A stretch of DNA of 64,000 nt, from positions 62,001 to 126,000 of the forward strand of contig NZ_BAKK01000002.1 in the NCBI RefSeq assembly GCF_000614145.1, written 5' to 3'. The notes below the pieces were generated by a model, which searched no databases, had not been told where the DNA came from, and saw only the letters and a list, made by a program, of their open reading frames with translations. Within the stretch, counting starts at the first letter, position 1. The number at the start of each line of letters is the position of its first letter. This stretch comes from Bacteroides faecichinchillae JCM 17102. Lineage in GTDB: Bacteria; Bacteroidota; Bacteroidia; Bacteroidales; Bacteroidaceae. Both the position numbers and the translations under genes were made by a program. Of this stretch, positions 1 to 9,895 are shown one piece after another.

Positions 1-1
1 T

Positions 2-1117
2 TTTATCAGCTATAGCTGGAAAGATAAAAAATGGGCTAAATGGCTCCAAGATAAGCTAGAGGCTTACCGACTTCCTAGTATGGTCAGAAAGCAAAATCCT
101 GATATTCCCAAACGTTTCGATATATTCAGAGATCAGACGGATATTCGTATGGGACCTTCTCTGAAAGATATCCTACATGACGAATTAGCCAATTCGAAAT
201 ATTTAGTCATTGTTTGTTCACCTCATGCCGCCCGATCAAAGTGGGTAAGCAATGAGATCTCCGAGTTCATTGCAATGGGAAAGAAAGAACAGATCATCTT
301 GTTTATTGTCGATGGCATTCCTTATAGTGGCCAACCAGATACCGAATGCTATCCGGACATTATCAAGCAACATTTTCCTGAATATCTGGGGGCTGACGTA
401 CATGCAGAAGGAAACGAATCAACATGGAGCAAAAGAGAAAAAGCATTTATCCGGATGATTGCCAGTATGCTGGACCTAAACTTTGACAGCCTTTGGAATC
501 GTCATCGCCGATACCTCCTGCAAAAACTGGTTTCGTATTTCTTCATCTTCCTATGTTCCATCTCGGCTTTATGCTGGACCTGGTATGCCAACCGATCTTT
601 CAATACACAGATGACCATTCACGAAACGACTCTTCATAATCCGAATCTGCCCCCATTAGAAGAAGCACAAGTGATTCTTCAACTAAAAAACGAGATCAAA
701 CAAGACACCTTGCATCATATCAATGACAATGTGCTATGGACTAATATTCCGGCAAAATACCGAAATAAACCAGTTAGCATCCGTTTTGTCTGTTCCGGTT
801 TTGAAAGCATAGATACCACTATTGTTCTAAAAGAATCCTTACGTCTTCCTGTCAAAAGAGATCCGGCTGTATATGGTAATATTATAGCTTGTTTGTATGA
901 CATAGAAACCGAGCGGGTTCTTCCTGATATATTCGTAGAAATTGAAGGGAGAAAGATTCAAACAGACACAAATGGATATCTGCATTTATTCATTCCTTTA
1001 GCGGAACAACGCAAATGTTATACTTTAAAATCATCGGTACACTTAGTAGATACTTGCATCTATATGCCTTGCGATAGTAATGCCATTATTCGTACTCTTT
1101 TAAAAACACAGCCATGA
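2..1117 (+). CDS. TIR-domain membrane protein (5' end cut off by window)
   Basis: The open frame runs in from the left edge without a start, so the N-terminus lies outside. The visible part opens inside a TIR_2-type domain (FISYSWKDKKWAKWL at the edge), with the conserved block ANSKYLVIVCSPHAARSKW followed by WVSNEISEF, where the Glu sits at the position used for catalysis in NAD-cleaving TIR domains. A single membrane helix follows (around 535-600), then about 175 residues that should lie outside the cytoplasm and end in a small beta-rich segment resembling carboxypeptidase-regulatory folds. The stop overlaps the next start by 4 nt, implying translational coupling with the TPR gene. NADase activity is inferred from family knowledge, not shown. 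Confidence 0.8.
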   Translation, partial: FISYSWKDKKWAKWLQDKLEAYRLPSMVRKQNPDIPKRFDIFRDQTDIRMGPSLKDILHDELANSKYLVIVCSPHAARSKWVSNEISEFIAMGKKEQIILFIVDGIPYSGQPDTECYPDIIKQHFPEYLGADVHAEGNESTWSKREKAFIRMIASMLDLNFDSLWNRHRRYLLQKLVSYFFIFLCSISALCWTWYANRSFNTQMTIHETTLHNPNLPPLEEAQVILQLKNEIKQDTLHHINDNVLWTNIPAKYRNKPVSIRFVCSGFESIDTTIVLKESLRLPVKRDPAVYGNIIACLYDIETERVLPDIFVEIEGRKIQTDTNGYLHLFIPLAEQRKCYTLKSSVHLVDTCIYMPCDSNAIIRTLLKTQP

Positions 1118-4100
1118 AAAGATTTATTCTCTATCTATTAGTACTTATTCCTATACTATCTCTCGCACAAACACAAAGCGGCTATGTGCGTACAGCCGGC
1201 AAACCGAACCAGAAGGGGCAACCGTTGGGGGGCGTTTCCATCAAAGTTTCTGGCAATTTCAATGCAGTAAAAAGCGACGAAACGAAAGGAACATTTGCTA
1301 TTCCAATGAAAGATTATAAAGACGGGACAGCATTCGTACTGCAAAACGTTTATAAAAGTGGGTATGATCTAAGCGACAAAGACTTTCTAAGTCGGAAACA
1401 TCCTTTCTCCAGCCAAGTACCATTAGAAATCGTTATGATTTCCAGAGCGGACATTATTCGGGTACAGACAGAGATTGAAGACCGGGCCAGAGCAAATGCG
1501 GAGAAAAAGTATCATGCACAACTAAAAGAGTTGAATGAACAGTTAGAGACTCACAAGATATCGGATGAGCGATATAGAAAAGAGCTAGCCGATTTGCAAA
1601 AGAAACAGGAATCCTTTGACGCTCTGATTGCGATTATGGCAGAACAGTATGCCCGTACAGACTACGATAAATTGGATTCTCTGAATAAGATAATCAATGT
1701 CTGCATTGTCGAAGGAGACCTTGAAAAAGCAGATTCGCTGATCGATAGCAAAGGAAATATAGAGCAACGTGTAGTAGCATGCCTAGAACAGGAAAAGGTA
1801 TTGGAGAAAGCGGAGGATGAATTACGCAAAGCGGAAGCGCAGATTCAGCAAAACAAAGAAAGAGCAGTTCAGCAAAAAGAGGATATCGCACAAGATTTAT
1901 ATAATAAGCATTCCATTGCATTAAGTCATTTCGAGATAGATTCGGCAGCATATTACATAGAGTTGAGAGCGGAATTGGACACGACAAATCTAGTTTATCA
2001 ACATCAAGCCGCAGAATTTCTATACGAATATAAAGCCAACTATCAAAAGTCAATGTACTATTCCCAACGATTGCTAAATTGCGCAAAAAAGCAATACTAT
2101 GAGGAAAGTAAAGAAGTAGCAACTGTCTATAATAATATGGGTGTTATTTATGACAGCCAAGGAAAGTACCAGGAAGCATTGGAATATTCAAATAAAGCAC
2201 TAGAGATACGAAAAAAAGTACTAGATAATGAACATCCAGATGTAATGGAATCATATCACAATGTCGGTACTGTAATACTAGAAAGGCATAAGGAAGGATG
2301 GGCATATTACAACAAGGCACTTGAAATATCAGAGAAAATATTAAACAACAAACATTTTATAAATGATGAGATTCTTATAAAAATAGCAAATTTATATAAT
2401 AGTATTGGCGTTGCTTATTGCAGCCAAGAGGAATATCAAAAAGGAATAGAATATTACAACAAGTCATTAATAATTTTAGAGCAAGCATTAGGTGATAAAC
2501 ATCAATATATAGCTATAGCAACATTATATAATAATATAGGAAGTATTTATTACAGCCAAAAAGAATTTCAAAAAGCAATGGAATACTACCACAAAGCATT
2601 AATGATACTAGAAAAAACATTAGGAAAAGAACATCCAACAGTAGCAGTAACATACTGTCATATAGGCGATATATATAGTTCAAAAGAAGAATATCAAAAG
2701 GCATTGGAATATCTCAATAAAGCATTAATGATACAGGAAAAAGTACTAGGTGATAAACATCCAGATGTAGCAAAATCATATACTCGCATAGGTGCTATAT
2801 ACATCTTACAAGGAAAATATCAAGAAGCAGTAAAATGCCATAACAAAGCATTAATGATAATTAAAAGAGAGTTGGGAAATAAGCATCTAGACGTAGCAAG
2901 ATCATATGATAGGATAGGGATCACTTATTACTTACAAAAAGATTATCCCAAAGCACTGGAATATTATCAAAAAGCATTAATAACGAAAGAAAAACTGTTA
3001 GGAAAAGAACATCCGGATGTAGCAATATCATATAACAAGATAGGTGAAGTTTATTCATCACAGGAAGAATATCAAAAAGCAATGGAATACTATAATAAGG
3101 CATTAACAATACAAGAAAAAACATTGGGAGAAAAGAATCTAGATATAGCAGATTTATACGGCAATATAGCAAGCAATTATTTCTTACAAGAAGATTACCC
3201 AAAAGCAGCAGAGAACTACAGTAAAGAATTAATAATAAAAGAAGAGATATTAGGGTCTGAACATCCCGATATAGCAGCAATATACGACATGTTAGGTTTT
3301 ATCTATCATTCACAAGGAGAATATCAAACATCGACAAAATACTATAACAAAAAATTAATGATACAAGAAAAGCTATTAGGTAAGGAGCACTTGGATGTAG
3401 CAAAATTATACAATTATATAGCAGACAATTACTGCTCACAAAAAGATTACCCAAAAACTCTGGAATATTATCAAGAAGCATTAATGATACAAGAAAAACT
3501 GTTAGGAAAGGAGCACCTAGATGTAGCTGAATTATACAAAAAGATAGCTGTTAATTACTACTCACAAAAAGATTACCCAAAAACACTGGGATATTATCAA
3601 GAAACACTAATGATACAAGAAAAACTGTTAGGAAAGGAACATCTGGATGTAGCAAAATCAATGAATAATATAGGTGATATTTATAGTTCACAAGGAGATA
3701 GTCAAAAAGCATTGGAATATTATAATAAAGCACTAATGATATTGGAGAAAACACTAGGATGTGAGCATCCAATAACCGCAACATTATACAATAATATAGG
3801 GTATGCTCATTATTCGCTAGGAGAATATCAGCAAGCATTAGAATATTACAAAAAAGCATTGACAATATATAAGATAGCACAAAGCAATGACTCCGCAACT
3901 ATCAGCCAAGGATTAGTGAAACTTTATGACACATACAACAAAGCTTCAAAGGACCTCAATTTCCCGGGAAGAGAGACCTTTAAGAAAGGATTTAACGATT
4001 TTATGAGACATATAGCCTTTACTGCCAAAGTGCTGGAAGGCGACTATCCGGCGGCCAATGAAGGATTGCAGGGAATATATTACATCTGCGCTTTCGAAGA

Positions 4101-4335
4101 TTGGGATATTAACAGTTCTGGAAATTTCTTCGATTACAACGATTCTTTGCGTGGTAAACCTAAAACAATCGTATTACTAAAAGACGGTGTAATCTCTTCT
4201 CATCACTTCGACAATCAAATCGGAGTGGAATTAGGTTTAAAAGAAGTTTCGGAAGAAGAAAAGCAACAACTTGTAAAGACCTATAAGGAGTGGAAAGCCA
4301 AAGCCATCATCAATCCAAAAGGGAACGTAAAATAA
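1114..4335 (+). CDS. Exported protein with 14 tetratricopeptide repeats
   Basis: This 1073-residue product starts with a signal peptide (MKRFILYLLVLIPILSLAQ). A beta-sandwich-like domain follows (about 20-110), then a charged coiled coil (about 115-265), then 14 TPR units of about 42 residues of the kinesin-light-chain/TPR_12 type (about 335-925), and a 110-residue C-terminal domain I do not recognise. The repeats suggest a protein-binding or ligand-sensing scaffold in the periplasm or at the outer membrane. It overlaps the upstream TIR gene and precedes a second TIR gene, so a joint role is likely. Function is not established. Confidence 0.85.
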   Translation: MKRFILYLLVLIPILSLAQTQSGYVRTAGKPNQKGQPLGGVSIKVSGNFNAVKSDETKGTFAIPMKDYKDGTAFVLQNVYKSGYDLSDKDFLSRKHPFSSQVPLEIVMISRADIIRVQTEIEDRARANAEKKYHAQLKELNEQLETHKISDERYRKELADLQKKQESFDALIAIMAEQYARTDYDKLDSLNKIINVCIVEGDLEKADSLIDSKGNIEQRVVACLEQEKVLEKAEDELRKAEAQIQQNKERAVQQKEDIAQDLYNKHSIALSHFEIDSAAYYIELRAELDTTNLVYQHQAAEFLYEYKANYQKSMYYSQRLLNCAKKQYYEESKEVATVYNNMGVIYDSQGKYQEALEYSNKALEIRKKVLDNEHPDVMESYHNVGTVILERHKEGWAYYNKALEISEKILNNKHFINDEILIKIANLYNSIGVAYCSQEEYQKGIEYYNKSLIILEQALGDKHQYIAIATLYNNIGSIYYSQKEFQKAMEYYHKALMILEKTLGKEHPTVAVTYCHIGDIYSSKEEYQKALEYLNKALMIQEKVLGDKHPDVAKSYTRIGAIYILQGKYQEAVKCHNKALMIIKRELGNKHLDVARSYDRIGITYYLQKDYPKALEYYQKALITKEKLLGKEHPDVAISYNKIGEVYSSQEEYQKAMEYYNKALTIQEKTLGEKNLDIADLYGNIASNYFLQEDYPKAAENYSKELIIKEEILGSEHPDIAAIYDMLGFIYHSQGEYQTSTKYYNKKLMIQEKLLGKEHLDVAKLYNYIADNYCSQKDYPKTLEYYQEALMIQEKLLGKEHLDVAELYKKIAVNYYSQKDYPKTLGYYQETLMIQEKLLGKEHLDVAKSMNNIGDIYSSQGDSQKALEYYNKALMILEKTLGCEHPITATLYNNIGYAHYSLGEYQQALEYYKKALTIYKIAQSNDSATISQGLVKLYDTYNKASKDLNFPGRETFKKGFNDFMRHIAFTAKVLEGDYPAANEGLQGIYYICAFEDWDINSSGNFFDYNDSLRGKPKTIVLLKDGVISSHHFDNQIGVELGLKEVSEEEKQQLVKTYKEWKAKAIINPKGNVK
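2128..3880 (+). repeat. Tandem 126-bp coding repeats (TPR array)
   Basis: Fourteen in-frame units of about 126 bp encode the TPR array. Neighbouring units near 3360-3660 are almost identical: the protein phrase IQEKLLGKEHLDVA occurs three times in a row. This suggests recent unit duplication and makes the array a candidate for length variation between strains. Confidence 0.8.
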
Positions 4336-4393
4336 ACTGCATCAAGCCTCATTTGCTTAGAAAGCTCTTCGGACGGGGATTTGCAAGCGGTGT

Positions 4394-4428
4394 AAATAAA
4401 TAACAAACATTTTCCTTGTTATTTATTT
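4394..4428 (+). terminator. Hairpin after TPR gene
   Basis: A 13-bp inverted repeat (AAATAAATAACAA / TTGTTATTTATTT) with a 9-nt loop lies 58 bp after the TPR stop, before the next TIR gene. It is AT-only, so termination may be partial. Confidence 0.4.
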
Positions 4429-4480
4429 TGTTATCAGTCTAAAATTGTATAAGTTAGCGAAATATTATAAACCGAGTATT

Positions 4481-6393
4481 ATGAAATACGACATCTTTAT
4501 AAGCTATCGCCGTACCTCCTTCGAATCGGCCAATCTCATTGCTGAGAAACTGCGAAGGGCAGGCTATTCCGTATTTTTCGATGTAGAGACACTACGATCC
4601 GGAAAATTCAACGAACAGTTATTAACGGTCATAGAACAATGCAAAGATTTCATCATCGTTCTTCCGGAGAATGCTTTGGACCGTTGCAATGCCCCGGAAG
4701 ACTGGGTACGTAGAGAAGTATGCCACGCCATGTTGCATCAGAAGAATATCATTCCCATCATGCTTGCCAACTTTGAGTGGCCGAACCCTATGCCACAAGG
4801 AATGGAAGAGTTACGAAATTATCAGGCTATCTCTGCTTCTTCATACGAATATTTCGACCTGTCCATGCAGCGGCTGACCGGTTACCTAATAGGTAAACCA
4901 CATAAAAAACATCAGAAACTCTTACTACGGGCAACTCTTATTGTTGCCATACTCGCAGTCTGTGCCGTCATCGGCTACTACTCTTTCCGACTGATGGCAA
5001 TCCCCGTCTGCACAGACACTGCGAACACCGTTACACAAGGCATGGGTGTCATCAATTTGTTGGGAGAAACCAACCAAAACCTACAAAAAGAGTGGGACAA
5101 ATTCTGCCAAAAGCAACATTCGGCTACGAATAATCCGGAAAAAACAGACGCATTGAAGTCGGATATGATCAAAGCGATCAATCATTATCAAGAGGAAATA
5201 AACAAATTGCAAACCCAACAGCCTTCTCCTGAGTTTGTAACCGATAACTATAGAACGTTCCTTTTGGGACTTTATGACGTAAATATGACAGAATTAACGG
5301 CGTTCGTCCAGACGTACCATTCTATGTTCGACGATCTAAATCATCAGATTGAATTTCTGAAAGGAAGGATGGATGATAATGATTTCAGCTCATTAAACCT
5401 AAACATGGCAAAAGTCAATTTCGAAGGCTTCCAATATTCAATGAATTCGCTCTATTACGGTTACCTGGAGTTACTGTCATTGCTCCCGGAGGAATCTCTG
5501 AACTTATACAAACAATTATCTCCGCATTGGGGACATTTTCCTAACGGAATAGGTACTACTCTTTCCAAGGAAGAGTATCAACGGTTTCAAGAAAATGAAA
5601 TGAATAAATTCGAAGCTCTTATCAAAGATACTGAAATAAAAGTAGCCAAAACGGAAGGTGATCTGGATAAACTGGGACAAAGACTGGAGAATTTAGAGAA
5701 CACCGTAAAACCTCAAAGTGGAAATGAGCAAAAAACAACATCGGAAAACACCCATGCGGAAAGTCAGTTGGAAAAACGAAAAGAGGCTTTAAAAGCTAAA
5801 CAACAATATGTAGAATCACAAAAGAAACAGTTGGAGGAATTGGATAAAAAATACGTGGAATCTTACCAACGAATGAAAGAAAAGTGCCAACTGGACGAGA
5901 AAGACGATCAAAGCTATATGTGGGGAAAGATGTTACATTGGGCGAACTTCATGACAACCATCGTTGATAGTCGCAAACAAATGGAAGAAAAGGGCGTTTA
6001 CTCTACTTCATCCATCACACCGGAATTGGCTTTAGCAGATTTGAACAGTCTTCTGTCCTGCTATCAGACCTATCATCCGGAAGCGAAAATTTATCTACCT
6101 GCCATGAAAGCTTTTTATAAAGAGGTCGCTCAAGCAAACGTCCGTTAGCCGGAGTATTAGTTTTCGGATTCAAAGATGATGCAGTCCACCCTCTTTTAAA
6201 AGCCGGAGATATTATCATCACCCGTAATGAAACACCCATTATCAAATATGAAGATTTGCAGAAAGCCATTAAGGCCAATAAAACGGGCCCTGTCACTTTC
6301 CTTCGTTTGTCTTCCGATGGAGTACTGAAAGAACATACAGAGAACATGCCGGATACTAAAATATTAGTGGGATATATGGATTTAAAAGAATAA
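4481..6393 (+). CDS. TIR - membrane - coiled-coil - PDZ-like protein (frameshifted)
   Basis: I start at the ATG at 4481 (MKYDIFISYRR); the reading frame upstream has only a TTG. Domains: TIR residues 1-137 with FISYRR, SVFFD and DWVRREV (Glu79 at the catalytic position of TIR NADases), membrane helix about 147-167, a long mixed region with coiled coil about 390-470, and a PDZ-like C-terminus. The first frame stops at 6148. Adding one C at 6142-6143 joins it to the PDZ part, which has the carboxylate-loop-like GVLVFGF, then LLKAGDIIITRNETPI and DLQKAIKA, giving 637 residues. The indel lies at a CC run like the other breaks in this window, so I treat it as probable sequence error. Predicted topology is TIR inside, PDZ outside the cytoplasm. 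Confidence 0.75.
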
Positions 6394-6406
6394 TAAAACG
6401 ATCATC

Positions 6407-6841
6407 ATGGGAACGTTCAATTCTAGTAAGACATTCTACGCATCATCGACGCTAATACCGACAATTGCGCAAGACATCACCGCAACTTTCAAAAATGAAG
6501 AATATGAAGTGCAAAGTCAGCAACTGAAAAATGGAGGATACGACATCTCCATCACGAAAGGAGGAGTATTCAAAGCCATCATCGGTATGAAAACAGCACT
6601 GAAAGTGAATATCATACCTAATGGAAATTATATACAGATTACTGCCGGTGTAGGTATCTTTGGTCAGCAAGCTATTCCGACGGTTATTTCCATGCTCTTC
6701 TTCTGGCCCGTCCTTATCACGCAGATTTCCGGTATGGTGTCCCAGTCTAAAATGGACGATCGTGTAATGGAAATAGCCAACAATACCATCCATCGTATGG
6801 CTCAGCAACAAAATAAGAGCGCAAATCCAAGTATTCCTTAA
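6407..6841 (+). CDS. Small membrane protein of unknown function
   Basis: A 144-residue product begins 13 nt after the PDZ stop, so it probably belongs to the TIR operon. The N-terminal 80 residues look like a small alpha/beta domain (SSTLIPTIAQDITATF at the start, then alternating strands). One strong hydrophobic helix follows at about 84-108, then a polar tail. I do not recognise the family. A cargo or accessory role for the TIR proteins is inference from position only. Confidence 0.6.
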   Translation: MGTFNSSKTFYASSTLIPTIAQDITATFKNEEYEVQSQQLKNGGYDISITKGGVFKAIIGMKTALKVNIIPNGNYIQITAGVGIFGQQAIPTVISMLFFWPVLITQISGMVSQSKMDDRVMEIANNTIHRMAQQQNKSANPSIP

Positions 6842-6918
6842 TCTGGAGAATATCTGATTTTCCCTTTTGACTTATCAGATTATATCCCGAAACCGTTCTA
6901 CTAGAGAAAAACCATCAT

Positions 6919-7024
6919 TTTCTCTATCAACCTATCACCAGTTTTCTGTATTCCCCTATTCATCGTACTTTCAAGAGGTGATAGGTTACTTTTCAACCTA
7001 TCACTTCCTCTATCACCTATCACC
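6919..7024 (+). repeat. Left 106-bp inverted repeat flanking the VirE-family gene
   Basis: By eye it matches the reverse complement of 9486-9591 at about 100 of 106 positions, without gaps. It contains AACCTATCACC words at 6929, 6995 and near 7011-7024 and the reverse word AGGTGATAGGTT at 6976, so each repeat can also fold on itself. Weaker similarity continues about 10 bp outwards. Confidence 0.85.
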
Positions 7025-7084
7025 GGCAAACTATAGAACCTATATTTACCAGAAAACATACAGATAAACTAGATGTTTTTAGCC

Positions 7085-7192
7085 TCTAAACACTTTGTTC
7101 AAATGTTTGTAACAAAGTGTTCGTCTTATTGAAACAGAGTGTTTCACACCGAGAAACAAAGTGTTTCATGCCTTGAAACACTTTGTTCCACC
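7085..7192. repeat. Intergenic island of AACAAAGTGTT words in both orientations
   Basis: Five copies of AACAAAGTGTT or its complement AACACTTTGTT (7088, 7110, 7132 with one change, 7154, 7174) alternate in orientation. Two are almost palindromic (GAAACAAAGTGTTTC). No coding sense is visible. Together with the left inverted repeat this fills the 519-bp gap before the VirE gene. Confidence 0.65.
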
Positions 7193-7360
7193 CTATAGAA
7201 CTGGAATTATAGCATTACTTATAAAATATTCATCCTTATAATTTCTATTTTTCCCTCAACAATATATTTATAAACATGCTGCATCATTTGGAAAACCGGA
7301 GAATAAGCAGTATCTTTATATGTCCTAAAGACAGGGCACAAATTAGAAAACATTTTTATC

Positions 7361-9468
7361 ATGAAAGTAACTTTGATGCGGGAAAACGGTGGAGCAACAA
7401 CCATGCGCACGCTTGACGCAGACCTACAAATGAAAGCGATGATGCATGAAACAAAAGCTCAACCGGTAAGCAATCTGCGGATGAGCATACGATACGCATC
7501 ACCGGACAGTCAACTGGAAGGAGTGGAAAAACTATCGAAGATCATCCTGCTGCCGCTTTCCGAAAAACGCCTAACGGTATGCAAATGACCGAATACAACG
7601 GGGTTGTACAAATAGAAGTAAACCACTTGGCAAATCAGGTGGAAGTAAATCTGGTAAAACAGGAAGCCTCCGAACTTTCCCAAACGTTCGCCGCATTCAT
7701 GGGATCGGGAGCCCATTCCGTAAAAATATGGATACGGTTCACACGACCGGACAATTCCCTACCGACAACGCGGGAAGAAGCCGAAATATTTCAGGCTCAT
7801 GCTTACCGGAAAGCTGTCAGCCTCTACCAACCGGTATTATCTTACCCCATCGAATTGAAAAACCCGACTTTGGAACAGTTTTGCCGGCAGACATATGATC
7901 CGGAACTCTATTATAACCCCCAATCTACTGTCGTCTACCTGCGCCAACCGTTAGAGATGCCTGCAGAAACGACTTACAAAGAAACCGTCCAGGCGGAATC
8001 ATCCCCCTTTAAACGGTTAATTCCGGGATATGACAGTTTCGATACACTGTCCGCACTTTTTGAAGTGGCACTAAATAAAGCATATCAATCGTTGAGCGAA
8101 CTCCAACCAAGTCTGCACACCCACTCCGACGAAGACCTAAAGCCCTTGTTGGTTCAGTTAGCCCGGAACTGCTTTTTGGCAGGCATACCCGAAGAAGAAA
8201 CCACTCGTTGGGCAATCGCTCATTTCTATACAAAAAAGAAAGAATTCCTCGTCCGACAAACAGTGCAAAACGTATATACAAACGCAAAAGGATTTGGCAA
8301 GAAATCTCCCCTCTCTCCGGAACAGGAACTGGGGCTTCGTACTGAGGAGTTTATGCAACGACGATATGAGTTCCGCTACAACACCATAACCGCAGTAACG
8401 GAGTATCGAGAACGAAACACGTTTTGTTTCTATTTTCGTCCTATTAGCAGCCGTATACGAAACAGTATCGCCATAAATGCGCGATTGGAAGGGTTAAATC
8501 TCTGGGACAGAGATGTGATTCGGTATCTCGACTCCGACCGTATACCGATATTCAACCCGATAGAAGATTACCTTTTCAGTTTGGATGTCCGTTGGGACGG
8601 ACGCGACCGGATACGCGAACTTGCTAACCGAGTGCCTTGCAACAATCCCCATTGGCCAGACCTATTCTACCACTAGTTCCTGAACATGGTTGCTCATTGG
8701 CGTCAGATAGATCGGAAACACGCAAATTGTACGGTTCCTTTGCTAGTCGGTCCGCAAGCTTACCGGAAATCAACATTTTGCAGGAGTTTATTACCTCCTG
8801 AATTACAAACATATTATAACGACCGTATTGATTTCAGTAACAAACGGGATGCAGAGCTATCTCTCAATCGCTTTTTACTGATCAACCTGGACGAATTCGA
8901 CCAGAATAAAGAAAATCAACAAGCCTTTCTGAAACATATTCTTCAGAAACCCGTCGTCAATGTAAAGCGTCCGTATGGCACAACTACCGAAGAGATTCGG
9001 AGATACGCCTCTTTCATCGGGACGAGTAATCATAAAGACTTACTGACGGACACTTCAGGGAATCGGCGTTATATCGTCATCGACGTCATGGGACCAATAG
9101 ATTGCTCACCAATTGACTATGAACAACTTTATGCACAAGCCATTCATCATCTTTACAAAAATGAACGTTATTGGTTCGACACACAAGACGAAATGTTTAT
9201 AGAGGAGGGTAATAAGGAGTTCCAGGTCATGCCGATTGCCGAACAATTGTTTCACGAATATTTCCGCCCGGCTTGTGAAGGCGAAGAGTGTGAACAGTTA
9301 CTCGCTATCGAAATATTGGAACAAGTACAACACGACAGTAAAATCCATGTTTCAAACTGCAATATTATTCAGTTCGGAAGAATCTTGCAGAAGAACAAAG
9401 TACCTTCTACAAGGTCAAAAAGAGGAAACATGTATAAAGTGGTGCGGATAAAGCCTGAAAAAGGATAA
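7361..9468 (+). pseudogene. BT4734-like / VirE-family primase-helicase-like protein, broken
   Basis: Three open pieces form one 702-residue reading. The N-terminal BT4734-like region (7361-7588) continues at 7579 if one C is added at 7546-7547. The frame then runs to a TAG at 8674-8676 and goes on unshifted to 9468. The last part is the VirE (PF05272) ATPase with LLVGPQAYRKSTFCRSLL, DEFDQNKENQQ and FIGTSNHKDLL. The TAG lies where, as I recall the family, a Trp is expected before FLNMVAHW, so a TGG-to-TAG change is likely. The Walker A loop has Ala where Gly is usual. The family acts in DNA replication or mobility of phages and elements. The gene sits alone between long inverted repeats. Confidence 0.8.
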
Positions 9469-9485
9469 ATATACGATTTATTGAA

Positions 9486-9591
9486 GGTGATAGGTGATAG
9501 ATGAGGTGATAGGTTGAAAAATAACCTATCACCTCTTGAAAGTACGATGAATAGGGAAATACAGAAGATTGGTGATAGGTTGATAGAGAAA
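9486..9591 (-). repeat. Right 106-bp inverted repeat flanking the VirE-family gene
   Basis: Reverse-complement partner of 6919-7024, beginning 18 bp after the VirE stop. It contains GGTGATAGG words at 9486, 9505 and 9571 and an internal hairpin AGGTGATAGGTT / AACCTATCACCT. The two repeats enclose about 2.46 kb. Confidence 0.85.
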
Positions 9592-9840
9592 TTGATGTTT
9601 TATCTTGGAGGAGCGAAAATTCATCGAAGACACAGTCTGCAGTGCACTATATCCATAAATTCATGAAACTTGTTCCAATTCTAGTCATTTGGAGAGTATC
9701 TTAAACAAACATATTATTAGTAAGGTCTTTCCTTGTCATATTCTTATCCGTTCCTTTGTTTTTCTGCTCAAAAATTCACAATGTAGATTAGTAACTGTAA
9801 CAAAATAGATTCATGTTTCATTATAGCTGATTATTTTATC
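9592..9840. other. Intergenic stretch, no gene seen
   Basis: Between the right inverted repeat and the permease promoter I see no open frame of note and no clear hairpin. The first 20 bp still resemble the outer edge of the left repeat. Confidence 0.4.
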
Positions 9841-9848
9841 TATTTTTG
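9841..9848 (+). promoter_or_regulatory. -7 element TATTTTTG before the NCS2 permease
   Basis: Matches the Bacteroides TAnnTTTG consensus, 48 nt before the permease ATG. Confidence 0.55.
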
Positions 9849-9895
9849 TAGTACAAAAAAATCACTTACTACAGAATACTTTTAATAAAACAGTT

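Noticed and set aside
2513..3898. Long antisense open frames opposite the TPR array
   Set aside because: They mirror the repetitive, biased codons of the TPR gene; Leu-rich translations without any domain; shadows.
4445..4480. Upstream start for the second TIR gene
   Set aside because: It would use TTG and adds residues before the conserved KYDIFISY start; the ATG at 4481 fits the TIR fold.
6118..6148. Programmed -1 frameshift joining the TIR and PDZ parts
   Set aside because: No classic slippery heptamer at the junction, and identical one-base faults occur in a dozen unrelated genes, so sequence error is the simpler reading.
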